The notes beneath the pieces were generated by a model. That model searched no databases, was not told the DNA's origin, and saw only the letters and a program-made list of their open reading frames with translations. The position numbers were made by a program, and so were the translations under genes. From positions 22,958,650 to 23,022,649 of the forward strand of contig NC_134026.1 in the NCBI RefSeq assembly GCF_964204645.1: a stretch of DNA of 64,000 bases, written 5' to 3'. This document shows positions 14,501 to 27,630 of this stretch, piece by piece. Within the stretch, counting starts at the first letter, position 1. The number at the start of each line of letters is the position of its first letter. This DNA is from Tubulanus polymorphus (taxonomy: Eukaryota > Nemertea > Palaeonemertea > Tubulaniformes > Tubulanidae).

Positions 14501-17500
14501 AAAGTTATTCCTTATTTATGAGCACTGAGGATGCTGTCACAGTGCTCGCTAATGCATTTCAGTTTTACTTGAAACGGACTGTTGTTGCGTGAGACACCAT
14601 ATTTGCGAAGTCTTTGCAGATCCCTTGAATTACCCATTATTCAAACATTAACACTAAGAACAATCAGGACTCCAGAGAGAACGACTTATTGGGTCTTTAT
14701 TTAGATTTAGATGTATAATGTGGGTATTTATCATTCTTCAATGTAGTGAAATTTCAGGAAAATGTAAATCAGTTGTGAATTATACAAAAAGCAATAACTT
14801 TTTGAAAATATATATCCATTCATAAGTATCAGTCATATTGGCTTAATATGCTTTGAGTATATTTAGAAACCTATGCCTTGCCACTTTTGTCTTATGATAG
14901 TGATGATGGGAGGTATAAATAACATCATTATGATTTAAGTATAATGGTTTTGAGAGCTTTGAGTATATCTGGATTATCTCCTGCTAGTGTCTGTTACCGG
15001 GAATGATACCATAATAGGTCAATTTGAGGTAGGGATGGAAGGGATAAAAGTAACTTCATCGGTCTTTGCTCCTTTCATCTTGAGCAGCTTTTTCGGTCAG
15101 TTCATGAATGAAATTTGTGCTGCCGATAAATGACGAAATCTGTTTCCCCAAATTGAAATTGCCTTTAGTTTATTCAACAGTAACATGTAGTTAATTTCCT
15201 AGAGTTGATTGTATCAGGCAATGCCTCTGTTCTGGCTTTGAATGAAATGGTCCTATTTCAGTCAATAAGGAGTAGTATTCAGATGAACGAGACTGAAAAA
15301 GGCTATGGTCCAGAAAAGTAATGGTCCAGTCACTTTGTAGGCATTGAACTTTGTAGTAACGATATTGTGAACTTAGGAGATGAACTTTAGTCGAATTGTA
15401 AATGATTTGATTTCTTTAGACAATGCTTAACCAAACAGGATTTTAAACTTTCAAGCTTTTGTTTGAAAACGTTTCAAAAGTAGATTTCTCGAAATTTCTT
15501 TTCTTGCAGGCGATGAGTTGGATGACTTGGAGATGCAAGTTGTTCGTTATAAGCCAGAAGGACTTGAACAACTTTGCAGAAACACCAAATTCACAAAGAA
15601 AGAACTTCAGATCATGTATAGAGGTTTTAAACAGGTGAGGCAGAACACAAGAGAAATCTGAAAACGTCACAAACAAGCAGATTTCCAAGATCCAAGCCGC
15701 TTTATAGTTGAAGCGTTATCTCGAATAAAAGTGAAAAGTACTTCCTGTATTTCTATGCAAATTGAACGATAGTGGGAGGAAAAGATTAAGCTGATCTGGA
15801 TTAAGATTTGAGCCCTCACATCTGCTATATGATATTTGAAGCCAATTACAGATCTATCGTATTTTTCAAATCAGTGCTAATGTGACTTCTTCTTTTCCCA
15901 TTAGATGTTTTTGTTGCTTTTATTTTGTTCATCGATGTTCGAAAATAAAATCTTGTTTGATGAAATCCTGATTGGCGGCTGTGTCTCATAATAGCCAGGT
16001 TCGTGATCATCATTGCCATGGTTACTTGGGGAACTTGTTCAAGGCTATATTGCGCCACAATCGCGGTCTCTGTTGTCATAGATTTTGTCGGATATCCTAC
16101 GGCAAAGAAGCAATCATGCTTATATCTTACTGTAATATTTTCACTTCCCCGATTACTCCGATTCCTGGCTTGCATAATAAATTCCATGCAGTTGAATCCT
16201 ATTGATATCCGCAGTTTCCATATTTTTAATTTCTCCTTAAGACGGTACCACTATTGAGATTTATTAAGATTATCCTTGTTTCTAGCGCAATTTATGAGAT
16301 GAATGATGACATTTATTTTCAATGCGTTGTCATCACCTGAAATTCCAGAGATGGAAGGTAGGCTGTAACGTTCATTTCGTGAATGGGGTGATTGATCTTT
16401 CATTTTTCTGAAAGTTTAGCTCGTGAGAAATTGGAGAGAAATGTTCCTAAAGGCCCAGATATCGAATCAGGATATAATAAAAAAACTGAAATATCACTGC
16501 TTATTATTCATATAAATTTCAATTTAAAAAAAAATGTCGTAGAAGATAAATCCAAATAGACTTATGAGCATTCTTTTGTTTTATGGTCTAATTTCCAAAA
16601 TCCATTTGGGATAAAGCTTACCGAATTCATTACTTGTCCATCAATAATCATATTTGAGGTGCAGTATGATAAAAAACGATGGTAAAATTAAATAGCATTA
16701 AGCATAGAATAAATTGGTTACCATGGAGACCAAGGATGCCATATGATACTGAACTGAAAGCAGGTGTGAAGATGATTGAAAACTAGAGGAAAATATTTTT
16801 TGAACACGTTGTAGTGAAGTATGACATTTGTCCGTTCTTTTTTCTCAAAAATACTAGATTATATATTGCAGATCCATCCAGAAGTTCCAATTTTTCTGTG
16901 AGATGAATATTCTATTAGATTTGGTATCTGTTCGATTTGTGCAACAAGTGAAGATGGAAAAATTGAACATTACATTTCTGTTCCTTTATTCTCATTTTAT
17001 CATCAATTATTCAATCTATTTACTGACAGCGAAGGATCATTCATTTTTAAGGTGAATTATAATTTCCTTTCGTCTGGAGAAATTTATCCCGATTTTTAAT
17101 TCAGTATTTTTTGGTGAGTTTCAACGTAACCCCATGTGCAAATTTGATGCAGAAGAAATTCTTGCATATATTCATAGAAATTTTGTTCCCTGAATTAGGC
17201 TTATAGCTCAGTCAGCTTGATATAAACGTCTATGCCACCATAGATTTGATATTCGAGAAATTGAAATTAATGGCTTGTCATGTTTGAGGTTTTATTGATT
17301 ATGCTTTCCTGTTCAATTAATTTCATTGAAACATCTCATCCCGCATAAATCTGACAGAAATGACAGTCACACTGGAAATTGTGTTGTATTTGTCTGTGCT
17401 ATTACCCACAAAATTTGAAGTAATTTTTTAGAAAACTTATGTGTTGAGCCTTCAACAGAAAATACTTTGAGGGAGGTATGCGTGTAGACTTACACATCCA

Positions 17501-20500
17501 TGGCACATCTTTCAATCAATGGCTTAGGAACGCTGAGGGATCGGCCAAAAAATTATTGAGTGCTTTTCACTCGATAACAGTGCCTATCTACGCCCGATTG
17601 AATTTCTCAAGAAGGAAGCTGTGAACTTAAGAAACACATTCATTTTTCATTCATTTCTAAACTCTACATTCGATACTATTATTAGAAAGATCCTGTTTGA
17701 AATTCTGTTTGAAAAGGAATTTTAACCAACAAATCTTACCTTTTTGTATAAAAAGCCCACATTTTTTCATCTTTGATGATGTATTGTACAGGCAGCTTGT
17801 TAATGATGTGTTCTTGATGTACTATTCTCAGGAATGTCCGACCGGGATAGTGAATGAAGAATCCTTCAAGGAAATATACTCCCAGTTCTTCCCTCAGGGA
17901 GGTAAGATTTAGAAACAATCATATGATGCATAATGACCTAATCATGTTAGCTCTTAATTGTTCATACTGTACATATTGCATATGTTTTTGCAAATGTCCC
18001 CATATGAATTGCATCACATTCTTATGGATAAATGTAGTTGAAAAAGATTCATATTTCATGTTTTTATAGATGCATCTGCCTATGCTCATTATGTCTTCAA
18101 TACATTTGATCAAGATCACAATGGCTCTATAACATTTGAAGTAAGTACCATACACAACTGCAGAAATACTGTTAAGTGAATGAGTGTGCTGTGTCGAATA
18201 AGTGATATGAGATAAATCTTAGCTCATTGCCTGTTCTCATGTATCTGGCTAATTTTTTATCATGACAAGCAGCATATTATTCTCTTTGATAGAAATTATG
18301 AATAGGAATCGTAAAAATGTCTGGTCTCCCTATTTACGACTATTTTCTGTTTGCGTTGCTATGGAGGACATGTTGTTGATGTGGCAAAATGAATCTTGTT
18401 CCGAAGTCGTAAATCGCGCATTAACAGCAGAAGTGCATTATTAATATCTGATCAAATCAATATTCGATACGTGAATTTTGTTTTTTCAGATTTATTTTAG
18501 TAGTTGCAACTCTGGAAATTACACATTTCTCAAATAACTATGCATTCAGCAATAAGTATAGTATTTTGATAGATTGGAACAACAAAACTAATTGGCTCTA
18601 GTTCCTTGGTTTCGTGTAAACATTCATTGAGGGATAGCTTGATAAGTTACGAAGCGTTAGATATTTGACTGTGTTAGATGACAATCAAATCTTTTTGCTT
18701 TGCTATTTCAGGAATTTGTGCAGGGTCTCTCAGTATTATCGCGTGGTTCATTACAAGAAAAATTGTTGTGGGCTTTCAACTTGTACGACATAAACGGGGA
18801 TGGTATCATAACGAAAGACGAAATGTTGGACATCGTTTCAGCTATTTACGACATGATGGGCAGATTCGCTGAGCCGTGTGTAGATGAGAACACAGCTAGA
18901 GAACATGTTGAACGTGTCTTTCAGGTATTTCTAAACTCAAGGATGACCCCCCCACCTTTCACTAAAATTCACGCAGATGGGGCGAGGTTTTACAAAATAT
19001 CATGAAAAGATATATCTTGTCATCAAAGCTCTGCTCTAAAGCTGTAAAAGATTTGTGAATGAATATGTATTTGTTTAATTCTACAGAAAATGGATTTGAA
19101 TCAAGATGGAGTGATAAGTATGGATGAATTCATGGATAGCTGCCGGCGGGTATGTATTTTCTCCAATGAATGAGTTTGTGTTTTTGTATCAGTGAATAAC
19201 AAGCACACACAAACATGCATTAAACCCAATACACATGATACACACATTTACGCTTTGAAATAGTCACAAAATTTGAGCACTCATTCCACTTATAGGTCTG
19301 CACATATACTACTATAGAAGTTCGATACCTGGAGGCAACCATAGAAATAATGCATTTCCATGATGATTGATCAAGATATCAAATGGCGAAAAAGCTTAGA
19401 TTAATCTATACAAACTGCTGTTCATTGATCAATTTTTGCAGTAACAGTATAAGAATAATTGATTATTTACCTTGAGTATTCAATTCAATTCTGACTACAA
19501 GTTTTGTAAATATATGTGAAAAGGATGAAACCAATTTATAAACCAACTAAGAAACTTTTTTCGGGAGAAAATACCTAAAATGGTTCACTGTACAGAAGAA
19601 CTGCATCATTATATGCTGGTTGCCTCTGGTTACATTGAGGCAGTGCTTTTCTGGTGTCTAATAATGCATCATAATGCTTGCAAGAACTTTTATCACCATT
19701 TTGGGTGTGGTAAAAATACGTATTGTCATTCGTAATATGTTTGCAGTCTAATCTTAAAGATTTCTTTTGAAAATTCACTCATTACTGACTAGCTGCTAGT
19801 AACTTGTAGTTACTTTTTTGGGAATCATTCGGTACATACATGTGTCAGCCAGAGGTAACAAGCAAAGCAAAGATTTTGAATTAAGAATATTACTACTTAT
19901 GAATTTAAAATGAGTAGCATGTTTCTATCAGTGATCACCTAGTATGCTTTTACACTTTTGCAATCTTTCATTTTGAATATTTTGAGAAGAAATTTTACTG
20001 CTTCAAACATACCACCGACCTAAATCTTCACTCGTGTTCATTTCAACTTTTTACCTTTTTGCCTTAAAGATAATATCTTTGAATCATCATAAGTTCTTAC
20101 GGTGACAAAATACTAGACCCAAAATGTGGAACAACTTTTGATTTGGTGCAGTTTTTGAATTAATTAATCAAGCCAAAATTATATACATTCTTTTTCTAAT
20201 TTTTGGTTACTTGTTCAGAAAGCATTGTCTCATATACTTTTTCATTTCCCGCCCTCCCTTCCATTGCAGGGCGAGGTAAGTAACTATGGTCATCACAAAC
20301 TGGTTTACTGGAATCGTGGGCTACATGAAAAAGGTTTGGGCCATCCATTATTCATGTACAGCAAAAAAAGTTCAAACACAAAGAGTTGCAAATCAGCCAA
20401 CTGCTGGTCGACTTGCCACTTTGAAGTACATGGGCATTGAATGACCATTAGGTTGAATGATGTTTCTATTTGCAATTTGTTACTGACGATAAGGGTTTGC

Positions 20501-22004
20501 ATGATGATAGATTTTGATTTTAACAGTTTACGCAGGTAAATTGATATTTTTTCTTAATCAAAAGCATTTTTCAACTTACACTAAATTATTTGACCAGATG
20601 ATAAATGATTATTTCTAGTGAGAGTCTTTATATTCTTTTCAATTGAACTATAAAATCAAGTTTTTTGGTTGTATGTGCCGTTTTTTTAATTCGTTGTTAG
20701 ATTGATTATCATTATCAAAGAGGCAACTTAGTTTCTGCCCTCAATTTCAAATACTCATACACTAATTGCATTGAGCTTTTTCTCAGTCTACTTATTACTG
20801 ATTACTTTCCTAGGCTATGTCGTCCCTTTGATGATAGTGGCAGTACTTTTCGTGCATGAATATACTTTTAATTTCATGTTTTTGTGATTCTTTTATTATA
20901 GAATAAAGATATGATTGCATCATTTGATATGCTCGATACTGTTCTAACCGTGCCACCATCACGATCATAGCATCAATGAGTATGCGTTCGGTCATCCTAT
21001 CCGATGTTCTGTCATAATCCTGTAATTGTTGTATTACTTAATACACTATGGTCATTACTTTTACCCGGTACCATTTGTTTAGTTAAAGAAAATATTTCTG
21101 ATTACCATGCTTACCTTTAGTATTATTTATGCCACTATTTTCTATTGAATTTTGCCCCAAAATATGATAGTTATCTTCATCTATTCATTACGCCTTCTTA
21201 ACCTTAGTTGCACGATTGATGGGCTTTGTACATATTACTTTGCTACTGATATATTATTATTTCTCAAATCTGTCGATGATGTTGATATTTTTTGAGAATT
21301 TGATAAAGATGCCAGCCAATACCTACTCTTTTGTCCAAGTGTGAAAATGAAATATCTGTTTTCATTTCACTCTCCACTGTGCCCGACAATAGTTATTAAG
21401 GCAGCTCCGGATATTTCTTGAATTTCCTCATTTAATCATAATTTTCCAAAAATTACTCAGTGATGGAAATCAGGGACAGTGCTAATGCAGTAGTAGATAA
21501 ATGTCATATATTTTTATAAATGTCATATCAACAACTTGAGGCTATTAAAATATTGAATGAATGATTTTCAATATTGCCTAACGGTGAATGTTGTATAAAA
21601 CAGATGTTGTCCAAACATATCACATGCTGTATCTATTCTATATACAATCATTTGGGTTTGTGTCCAAAAATACTATGTGTTCAATCTGTTACGGTAATAT
21701 TTGTTGTGAACCACTCAATCATATTAATTATTTGATTATTCAATCGTAATCACGTGATTTTCAATATCCATAATCTTGTATCATCATCTTCATTTCGTAA
21801 TTTTGGAGCTGTGATACAAGTTTGCACAGCAAATAAAAGGATGATTTTCGTTTTTGGAAAATTTAAACTATGTGGAAATAGCATAAAATCACAGCAGTTT
21901 ACCTTATTCTCGTATTCTATCTAGTATGGCCTAAAGCTTTTTGCCTTTCATTTCAGGATACGGCAGTTGGATTGTCAATGTCGATGTTTGATACCGTACT
22001 TTGA
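2552..22004 (+). CDS. KCNIP: Kv channel-interacting protein (KChIP/calsenilin-type EF-hand calcium sensor)
   Basis: Coding exons are 2552-2621, 15510-15634, 17832-17901, 18070-18140, 18712-18924, 19087-19149 and 21957-22004 (660 nt, 219 aa). All borders are GT-AG and phases close. The ATG at 2552 follows an in-frame TAA. The N terminus (MLCVNLF) lacks a myristoylation glycine but has Cys3, a possible palmitoylation site. Next comes the family signature KPEGLEQL...[16 protein letters not shown]1 is the degenerate CPTG type. EF2 (loop 102-113), EF3 (138-149) and EF4 (186-197) keep the canonical D-x-D/N-x-D/N-G acidic positions. In the family these bind the cytoplasmic N terminus of Kv4 channels and tune A-type currents; some members have other roles. 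The C terminus SMSMFDTVL aligns in length with vertebrate SLQLFQNVM. Intron 1 is 12.9 kb, and in vertebrates this region carries alternative first exons. The paralogue number is not assignable. Confidence 0.93.
4677..10354 (-). CDS. Possible unidentified gene nested antisense in KChIP intron 1 (partial exon set)
   Basis: Four exon-like pieces read on the minus strand: 10354-10220, 10091-10021, 6278-6166 and 4796-4677. Each is bounded by plausible AG and GT signals, and phases agree where they can be tested. The first ends with G and the second supplies GT, giving Gly. The third ends in phase 0 and the fourth opens in phase 0, runs 39 codons and stops with TAA. The peptides look protein-like, for example [18 protein letters not shown] in the first and [17 protein letters not shown] in the third. 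At least one exon is missing between the second and third, because the third needs one leading base, and the N terminus is missing too. I do not recognise the family. Short strands followed by a NYPG turn could suit an RWD/UEV-like fold, but that is a guess. Chance open frames are a real alternative. Confidence 0.35.
5317..5529. mobile_element. MITE with about 15-bp terminal inverted repeats (copy 1)
   Basis: The left end AGCCGTGATCACAC and the right end GTGTGATCGCGGCT are inverted repeats with one mismatch. The 213-bp interior has no open frame and carries several GGCCC/GGGCC and TTTGGC motifs. Flanks are GA on the left and TA on the right, consistent with a decayed TA target duplication. 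A related copy lies at 30318-30461. It is probably a non-autonomous DNA transposon; the superfamily is unknown. Confidence 0.65.
7738..7759. repeat. GCT/CTG trinucleotide microsatellite
   Basis: About seven consecutive GCT units lie in KChIP intron 1. It is not in a recognised coding frame. Confidence 0.8.
15846..16257. other. Island of overlapping open frames in KChIP intron 2, unidentified
   Basis: This part of intron 2 is open on both strands at once: about 113 codons on minus and about 77 and 84 codons on plus. Its composition is less AT-rich than the surrounding intron. One plus frame is hydrophobic and the minus frame is polar. I recognise no domain in any of them. A retrocopied fragment or an old repeat insertion is possible. 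No splice-consistent exon of KChIP is expected here. Confidence 0.25.
20270..20275 (+). other. Candidate 6-nt alternative microexon of KChIP
   Basis: GGCGAG is preceded by a long pyrimidine tract ending TTGCAG and followed by the strong donor GTAAGT. Both flanking coding exons meet in phase 0, so inclusion would insert Gly-Glu after residue 204, just behind EF-hand 4, without changing frame. Skipping gives a C terminus that aligns without gaps to vertebrate KChIPs, so inclusion would be the alternative form. There is no transcript support in the sequence alone. Confidence 0.4.
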
Positions 22005-23990
22005 CAAGATTGCAATACAAGCAGCCGATTGTATCCTCCTGTGGCTGGACTTTTTTATTGTGATATATTTTGAAGGGTGTCTCTTATCAGCCGTATCTCT
22101 CGATCCCTTATTAACCCCATGTCTATGTCTGTATGTATGAAATATACAACAAAAAACAAATCATGTAAATGGCTGCTATGACTACTACTTTGTTTCAAAC
22201 TGTTTAAAGACATGGCTGATTAAGCAGGCAGATGGAGAAAATCTCACTCCTTGGACACGTTCTCGGACCAAGTTCTCGGGGAACAGTGGATAGAGGGTTT
22301 ATGGATTGTTATTACTGAATGGCAGCTCTATGAAATGTTTGAAGATGATGCTGACATTACGAATTCGATTCAAAACCTCAGTTCAACATAAGACACGTAG
22401 TAGTGTATTACAAATATGGAAAGGCTTTTTAGTGGCGATGGCAATTGCATGTAAAAATAAGAGATTTAAAGGTGTACCTTTCAAGAATAGCGATTGATAT
22501 AGGATAAGGCACAGCCGCCATGAAAATCGAAAAAACGAAATATCACAAGATCATATAGACATGTTGTAGAACATCAATATACTGCATTTCATGTGTATAC
22601 TGCATTTCATGTGTATGCAAGCTAAGTATTTAATACTTGGATTCACTTCGATTTTATCGAACACCTACCTACATTATTCAAGCTACTTGTCTATCTTGAC
22701 TTAGAAGATTCACGATGAATGATGAAAATGAATTTAGAGCTATACCTCAAACAATATGGAATGCATGCTTGATTCAAACCACCTGGCTTTGGCGCACCAG
22801 GGTTGGTTTTGACTAACTCTTTGTAATCTTGATCATCTATAATCTACTAACTTTCTATAACCTCTGATCATTCCATTAATGTTTGAAAGAAAATTGTATA
22901 GACTTTTATACGCTTTCTAAAATTTGTTTTTTCTCCTTGATAATCCTAATATGTAGGGAGCTTTCAGGTTGTGGATTTGTGAAAAAGATGAAATTTTCAG
23001 TCTGATCAGGGAAATCTCCCAGGTTTGTTTAAGCAATGATGCTCCTTTATCAGACCTTTAGCCAGGGGGGTTATACTATTAGTTGATGCTGCAACTAAAA
23101 AATCAGAGGTAAAGAATTTACATTAAGCAAAAAGGAATTATCAATACTGTTCTCAATCACTATATGCTTGGATCTCAAAAATATTTTGCACAACATATTA
23201 CTTGATATACATCTAAAAATGAGTTTTAATTTTCTGCAGCTATTAACCAATAGAACTTTTTTCATCATGCTTTACTCGCTGTAGATAAGGTACCCATATT
23301 TGTGATCGAATTTTGCAACTATTTGTTAAAAAACATTTAAAAATCAAGTGATTAATATCTTACCTGTGGTGTGGCTAGCGTTGCCAAATGTTGTCATTAC
23401 GACAAGTTTTTTTTTAATAGTAAATGAGAAAAGTAATTGATATTCATGGTAGTGACATTTTAGTGCTGTATTTGAACCAAATTATTGTATCAAGTATAGT
23501 ACAGGTATTTTTTGAGCAGTCATTGTTTTGGACTATTAAGACAAAAGAAAACATTACCAACCCCGTGAAAAAATGACATTCTTTCATATATACCTGTATT
23601 CAAACTTCTAATCAGTTTTTAAATTGAATATATATTATGATAAGAAAATATGTTATATTTTGAAATTGAGAGTTTGATCTGTGTGACAAATTGTAATGTT
23701 TTTCCAAATACGTTAAGAATGATAAAAGGCACTATTATTATGTTTCAATCAATTAATAACAGTACTAATATTATTATTATTGTTTAATTACTAATTGTGC
23801 TAGATTATTTGTATATTTATTTTGAATATATATAGATCAATATCATATCTTGATATCTTGTTGTAAATGAAAATTGTAAAATCTTGTTAATTTGTAAATT
23901 ATTGGGCTCACGTAGTCACAGATTTTTATCATCGAAGAACATGAAAACATTTGTTGGTTTATGAAATGAAAGTCAAATAAACTGCATGTT
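22005..23990 (+). other. KChIP 3' UTR and polyadenylation signal
   Basis: Sequence after the KChIP stop is AT-rich and noncoding. An AATAAA hexamer at 23976-23981 is a reasonable polyadenylation signal, giving a 3' UTR of about 2 kb. Shorter forms are possible. Confidence 0.45.
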
Positions 23991-25237
23991 TCCATATTTT
24001 GTAATTGCGCTTTTGCTTTTATTTGCTTTTATTTCCAACACAAATATGGACTTGGTGATTGTTTTAAGACTTGGCCGTTTCTCCGAATTTGAAGCAGACT
24101 GCTCCAAGTAAACAACAGATACGTGCAGATCCATGATTAAGGAAGCGTTCTCCCCAGTAAATTGAATATTCTTTCTGTAACGACCACCCATAAAAATAAA
24201 CGCTGTTGCTAGGCACATTGATAGCGGATCTTTTATGAACCGACTTGTGGCAATCAACATGGGTCAACTTGTCTTGGAAGCAACAACATCCATCTCTGGA
24301 TCAACATGCTGCCTCACCAAGGTATGAGGTAATGAAAAATATTTGGAACATTTGTGTGAAACTATCTACACAAATTGTTCAACAAAATGGGATACAGTAA
24401 AACTCAAATCTAGGGACTGCCCAGATTTCTCTGAATTAAGTAAAATCCGAATATTTAATAGTTATGGGTTTTGGTAAAATGGACCAATTGTTACATTCAA
24501 ATTAAGTGAAAATCCTAATTGAAAAATGTGAATTAAATGAGTTCCATTGTATATCCCAATTGCTTGTCATAATTTAGTTGATATATTAATTGTGATATGG
24601 ATAACAGCTTTTACTGGTGTCGATTATCCGTGTCGACATTACCATACAGTCACCATACTTATTATGACCCTACCTTTAATGTCGTGATATGGAAGTTGAT
24701 ATAATGAAACATTGCTAAGTTGACTCTCATCATGGTGAGATAAGTGATATCGCTGCATTTCCTCGTAATATACTACATGGCACAAACCATAGACGTTAGG
24801 TTTGGAAGGTTACCAGCAATCCTAGAAATCTAGCCAATGACTGTTATATGAATATTCTAATCAAGATTGCTGATGCATGCACGGGGGACTAGTTTTCCAG
24901 CAGAGCACTCCTAACTTCCATGTCAAAGAACTAATATAAAAATAAAAACAGTTTATCTTATAATTGACCAACCTTTAAAAAGGTAAGTTATATTTATTAT
25001 ACACGTACAAATTCAGGGAAATGTATACAAGTGTAATATATGATTTCTAAAATATTTGCTGCCATATCCATAGTACATTTTCCATGTCGACTATGCACTT
25101 ATTTCTGGTTGAACAGCTTTAGGTCTTATTCAGTTTCACTGCATTGATGCCCCACAACCAGGATTGTAGTTACATGGACAATGGAGAAAAAGTTTTTTAA
25201 AAACAAAATATAAAATCTAATGAGCAACTGCCTGCTA
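23991..25237. other. Intergenic/3' UTR region between convergent KChIP and PCGF1
   Basis: The two genes point towards each other here. TTTATT at 24992-24997 is an AATAAA on the minus strand, about 240 nt past the PCGF1 stop, and could be its polyadenylation signal. I see no coding exon in the rest. Confidence 0.45.
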
Positions 25238-26851
25238 TCAAGAATTCACAGCAGGCAAATGTAGATAAACCTTTGGATGAACTTTGTAAAACAGCATCAT
25301 TGGCGAAGGCTAAAAATAGAAGATAATTCTCTGATACTCACTACTTTCGTAAAGTTACTATGACATTCAAAAGCTGCAGAAATTATTCTTTATATACATT
25401 CTTATCCTATATTACTTACTCGATCAGACCAGAACATAAGCCAGATCTGTTTCACACTGTAATCACAGTCTAATACTTGTTCATCACATACTACATCAAT
25501 CTAAAACACAAGACCACGTTTTCTATCTTGGCAAAGATACAACTATCCTTGGGAAGAAATCTCTTCTATATCCAATCCTTACCTCTAGCGGCTGTGGAAT
25601 ATCGAGCATCTTTCGTAGCAGTTTTTTTAAGTGAGCTACGCATGTCCTTGTCGGGCAGCGAATAAACTTTTGATCCAAAACAGGAAGGTTGTAAGTGCTG
25701 CTCTCATATACAACCGATGTAGCGCTGCAAAATTTCAATTATCAAATTATCACAATCAAAATTGGTGCAAGCCTCTTCATATTTCAGCAGAACATGTTCA
25801 GAAACTGTTATTTCAACATTATGATTTATACCAACTACATGTACATGTTTTTTTCTTACCTAAAGCGATCTAAGCACATTGTGATGAGTTCATCATGAAT
25901 GTAGTGATGCGCATCTCGAGCATCATAAACTGTACACAGGGGTTGCACCATATTTTCTGTTTCTCCTGATATAACAATTCAAACAATTTTAAGATACCTA
26001 TTCGAGTTGAAGTTAATACACTAAACAAATCTCAGTCATTTTGAGAAAATACCTTTTGAAATCTTTGACTTGAAAAATTCTTGTTTCCTACATTGTTCGT
26101 CTTTTTTAGAAGAGAAAGAAATGACTTTTATGTAATTTTTCTCAAATAAACTTTAGGCCTATTACGAATGGAGCTGGAAACCTTAGAAACTTACTTTCAT
26201 ACAGACCAGGAACTAATTTGTATACGATATCCTGAAGATTGCGGTCACTTCTGAGGTGAAGAAATGGCTGAGTTTCGTGTATCTTCAAATTACACTGAGG
26301 ACAGTATTTACTTGTTTGCAAATATTTTACTATACAACTCTTACAAACTATAAAAGTAGGGTAATATACAAAGTGAGTTAATTTGGAGACCACACACGCA
26401 ATGAAATATTGTAAATTAATCGAATTCCTTAGAACAGATTACTAACATGTATGTAAACATTCAGCGATAGTGGTGGCATCAATAAAATACCCAGCACATA
26501 ACGAGCACACAATATGTGGGTTTATATCACGAATTCGTATTTTGAGAGTTTTACCCTGAAATGAGAATAGATAAAAAATGCACTGATATCAATGGCCAAG
26601 AAGCATGTAAGTAAAACTGTGATTGCAATGATGAATGGTCTTTTAAGTTCTCGAATGCCCCCACATCGTCCTTAAGTTGAAGTTTTGCCTTTTAAGCTTT
26701 TTTTGGATTAACCAAATAAGTTATAGTGGCACGAATTGGAATGCTCAAACTAACGGCCTCTTATTGAAAGAATGTATGAACAGCAAATTCAATTCAAATT
26801 TGACTTTAAAAAGCAATACTTTCTTCGCTTTTTTTTTACCTCATCCATCAT
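25238..26851 (-). CDS. PCGF1: Polycomb group RING finger protein 1 (PCGF1/NSPC1)
   Basis: The minus-strand exons in order are 26851-26840, 26555-26447, 26347-26195, 26100-26053, 25965-25860, 25724-25583, 25500-25420 and 25309-25238 (723 nt, 240 aa; human PCGF1 is about 259). The RING is complete C3HC4: C21, C24, C37, H39, C42, C45, C56, C59. It sits in the PCGF1-like context [29 protein letters not shown] and [12 protein letters not shown] follow. A C-terminal RAWUL ubiquitin-like region spans roughly residues 150-240, with the characteristic KQIWLMFW segment. In the family PCGF1 pairs with RING1/RNF2 and BCOR/KDM2B in variant PRC1, which monoubiquitinates histone H2A in the nucleus. The chosen start (MMDE) is the first ATG after an in-frame stop, so a longer N terminus could exist through an upstream exon. 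The NIKIHETQP-type signature favours PCGF1 over PCGF2/4 or PCGF3/5. Confidence 0.92.
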
Positions 26852-27630
26852 TTTAAGACATTTTCAATTTTCCATCGGAATATTTTCAGTACGAAAATAT
26901 AACGTGATGAAAAACTGATTACGTTTTTAATTCGAATGCGAAGATTGCTCGAAAAATAACGACGAATTTGAACGTCTAAATTCATAAAACAGAAAAATTA
27001 ATATAACCCGGAAGTAAAATCGATTAAAGCGCCGTCTAGGCTGGTCGTGCTATTTAACGCAATTCGAGAATATATATTCCGTTCTTTTGAATAAGAACTT
27101 TAAAGCGATTTTTCCTACGCATAAATTAGAAATTTTGTTAAGATCAACAAACATATGAATGATTCAAGAATCTATTCATCCTGTCAATTATGATAAGAGT
27201 ACACATTTTCACATGACGGTTATATTTGATAATTAGTACATCAATCGGTAACGTGTAACGTGGAGCCAATTTATTTTATTGATATTAGACAAGCGTGTGC
27301 CCCGGCATAAGGTTTTGTATACAAACAAATAAGCTCTCTTTGTAATTGTAAATGTGAACATTTTGTAGAAATTATTTGTCAACGGCTCTTATTGAATTCA
27401 TTCAACCCAGATTGCCGTTTCTAATTCTAAGATAGGCCTATCACTTGACTGAGTTCGACTAAAATCAATTCAATCAAAAATGTCTACCACTCACTGGCAC
27501 TGCACAGTCTACACTATATACAGTACACGTCCACATATAGTCCGAATACCAGTCGTTACGGGTTCCCTTAAAACGGGGAACAACGGCTAGGTACTAGACT
27601 TTTAGTCCAAACACTGTCTGTGTGTGTCTT
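26852..27630. other. Shared upstream region of PCGF1 (-) and HMGCS (+)
   Basis: The two genes are divergent and separated by about 1.75 kb, more than a third of which is a transposon-like element. Promoters of both probably lie here or inside the element's flanks. I see no clear TATA box and no coding exon. Confidence 0.4.

Larger units (their letters stand above)
2622..15509. other. KChIP intron 1 (12.9 kb)
   Basis: The intron runs from donor GTAAGT to acceptor TTCTTGCAG. It contains a MITE (5317-5529), a CTG/GCT trinucleotide run (7738-7759) and several exon-like pieces of a possible minus-strand gene (4677-10354). I could not identify alternative KChIP first exons with a one-nucleotide overhang. 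The rest is AT-rich sequence in which I recognise nothing. Confidence 0.7.

Noticed and set aside
14519-14548. Hairpin GAGCACTG / CAGTGCTC as a small RNA precursor
   Set aside because: The stem is only 8 bp, too short for a microRNA precursor and expected by chance in 64 kb.
20225-20440. 71-codon plus-strand frame across the microexon region
   Set aside because: It runs through the candidate splice sites and has no recognisable motif.
25321-25381. Alternative PCGF1 last exon on minus (acceptor CTGCAG near 25375)
   Set aside because: It would remove the conserved SP-hydrophobic end of the RAWUL domain; the exon at 25309-25238 restores it in the correct phase.
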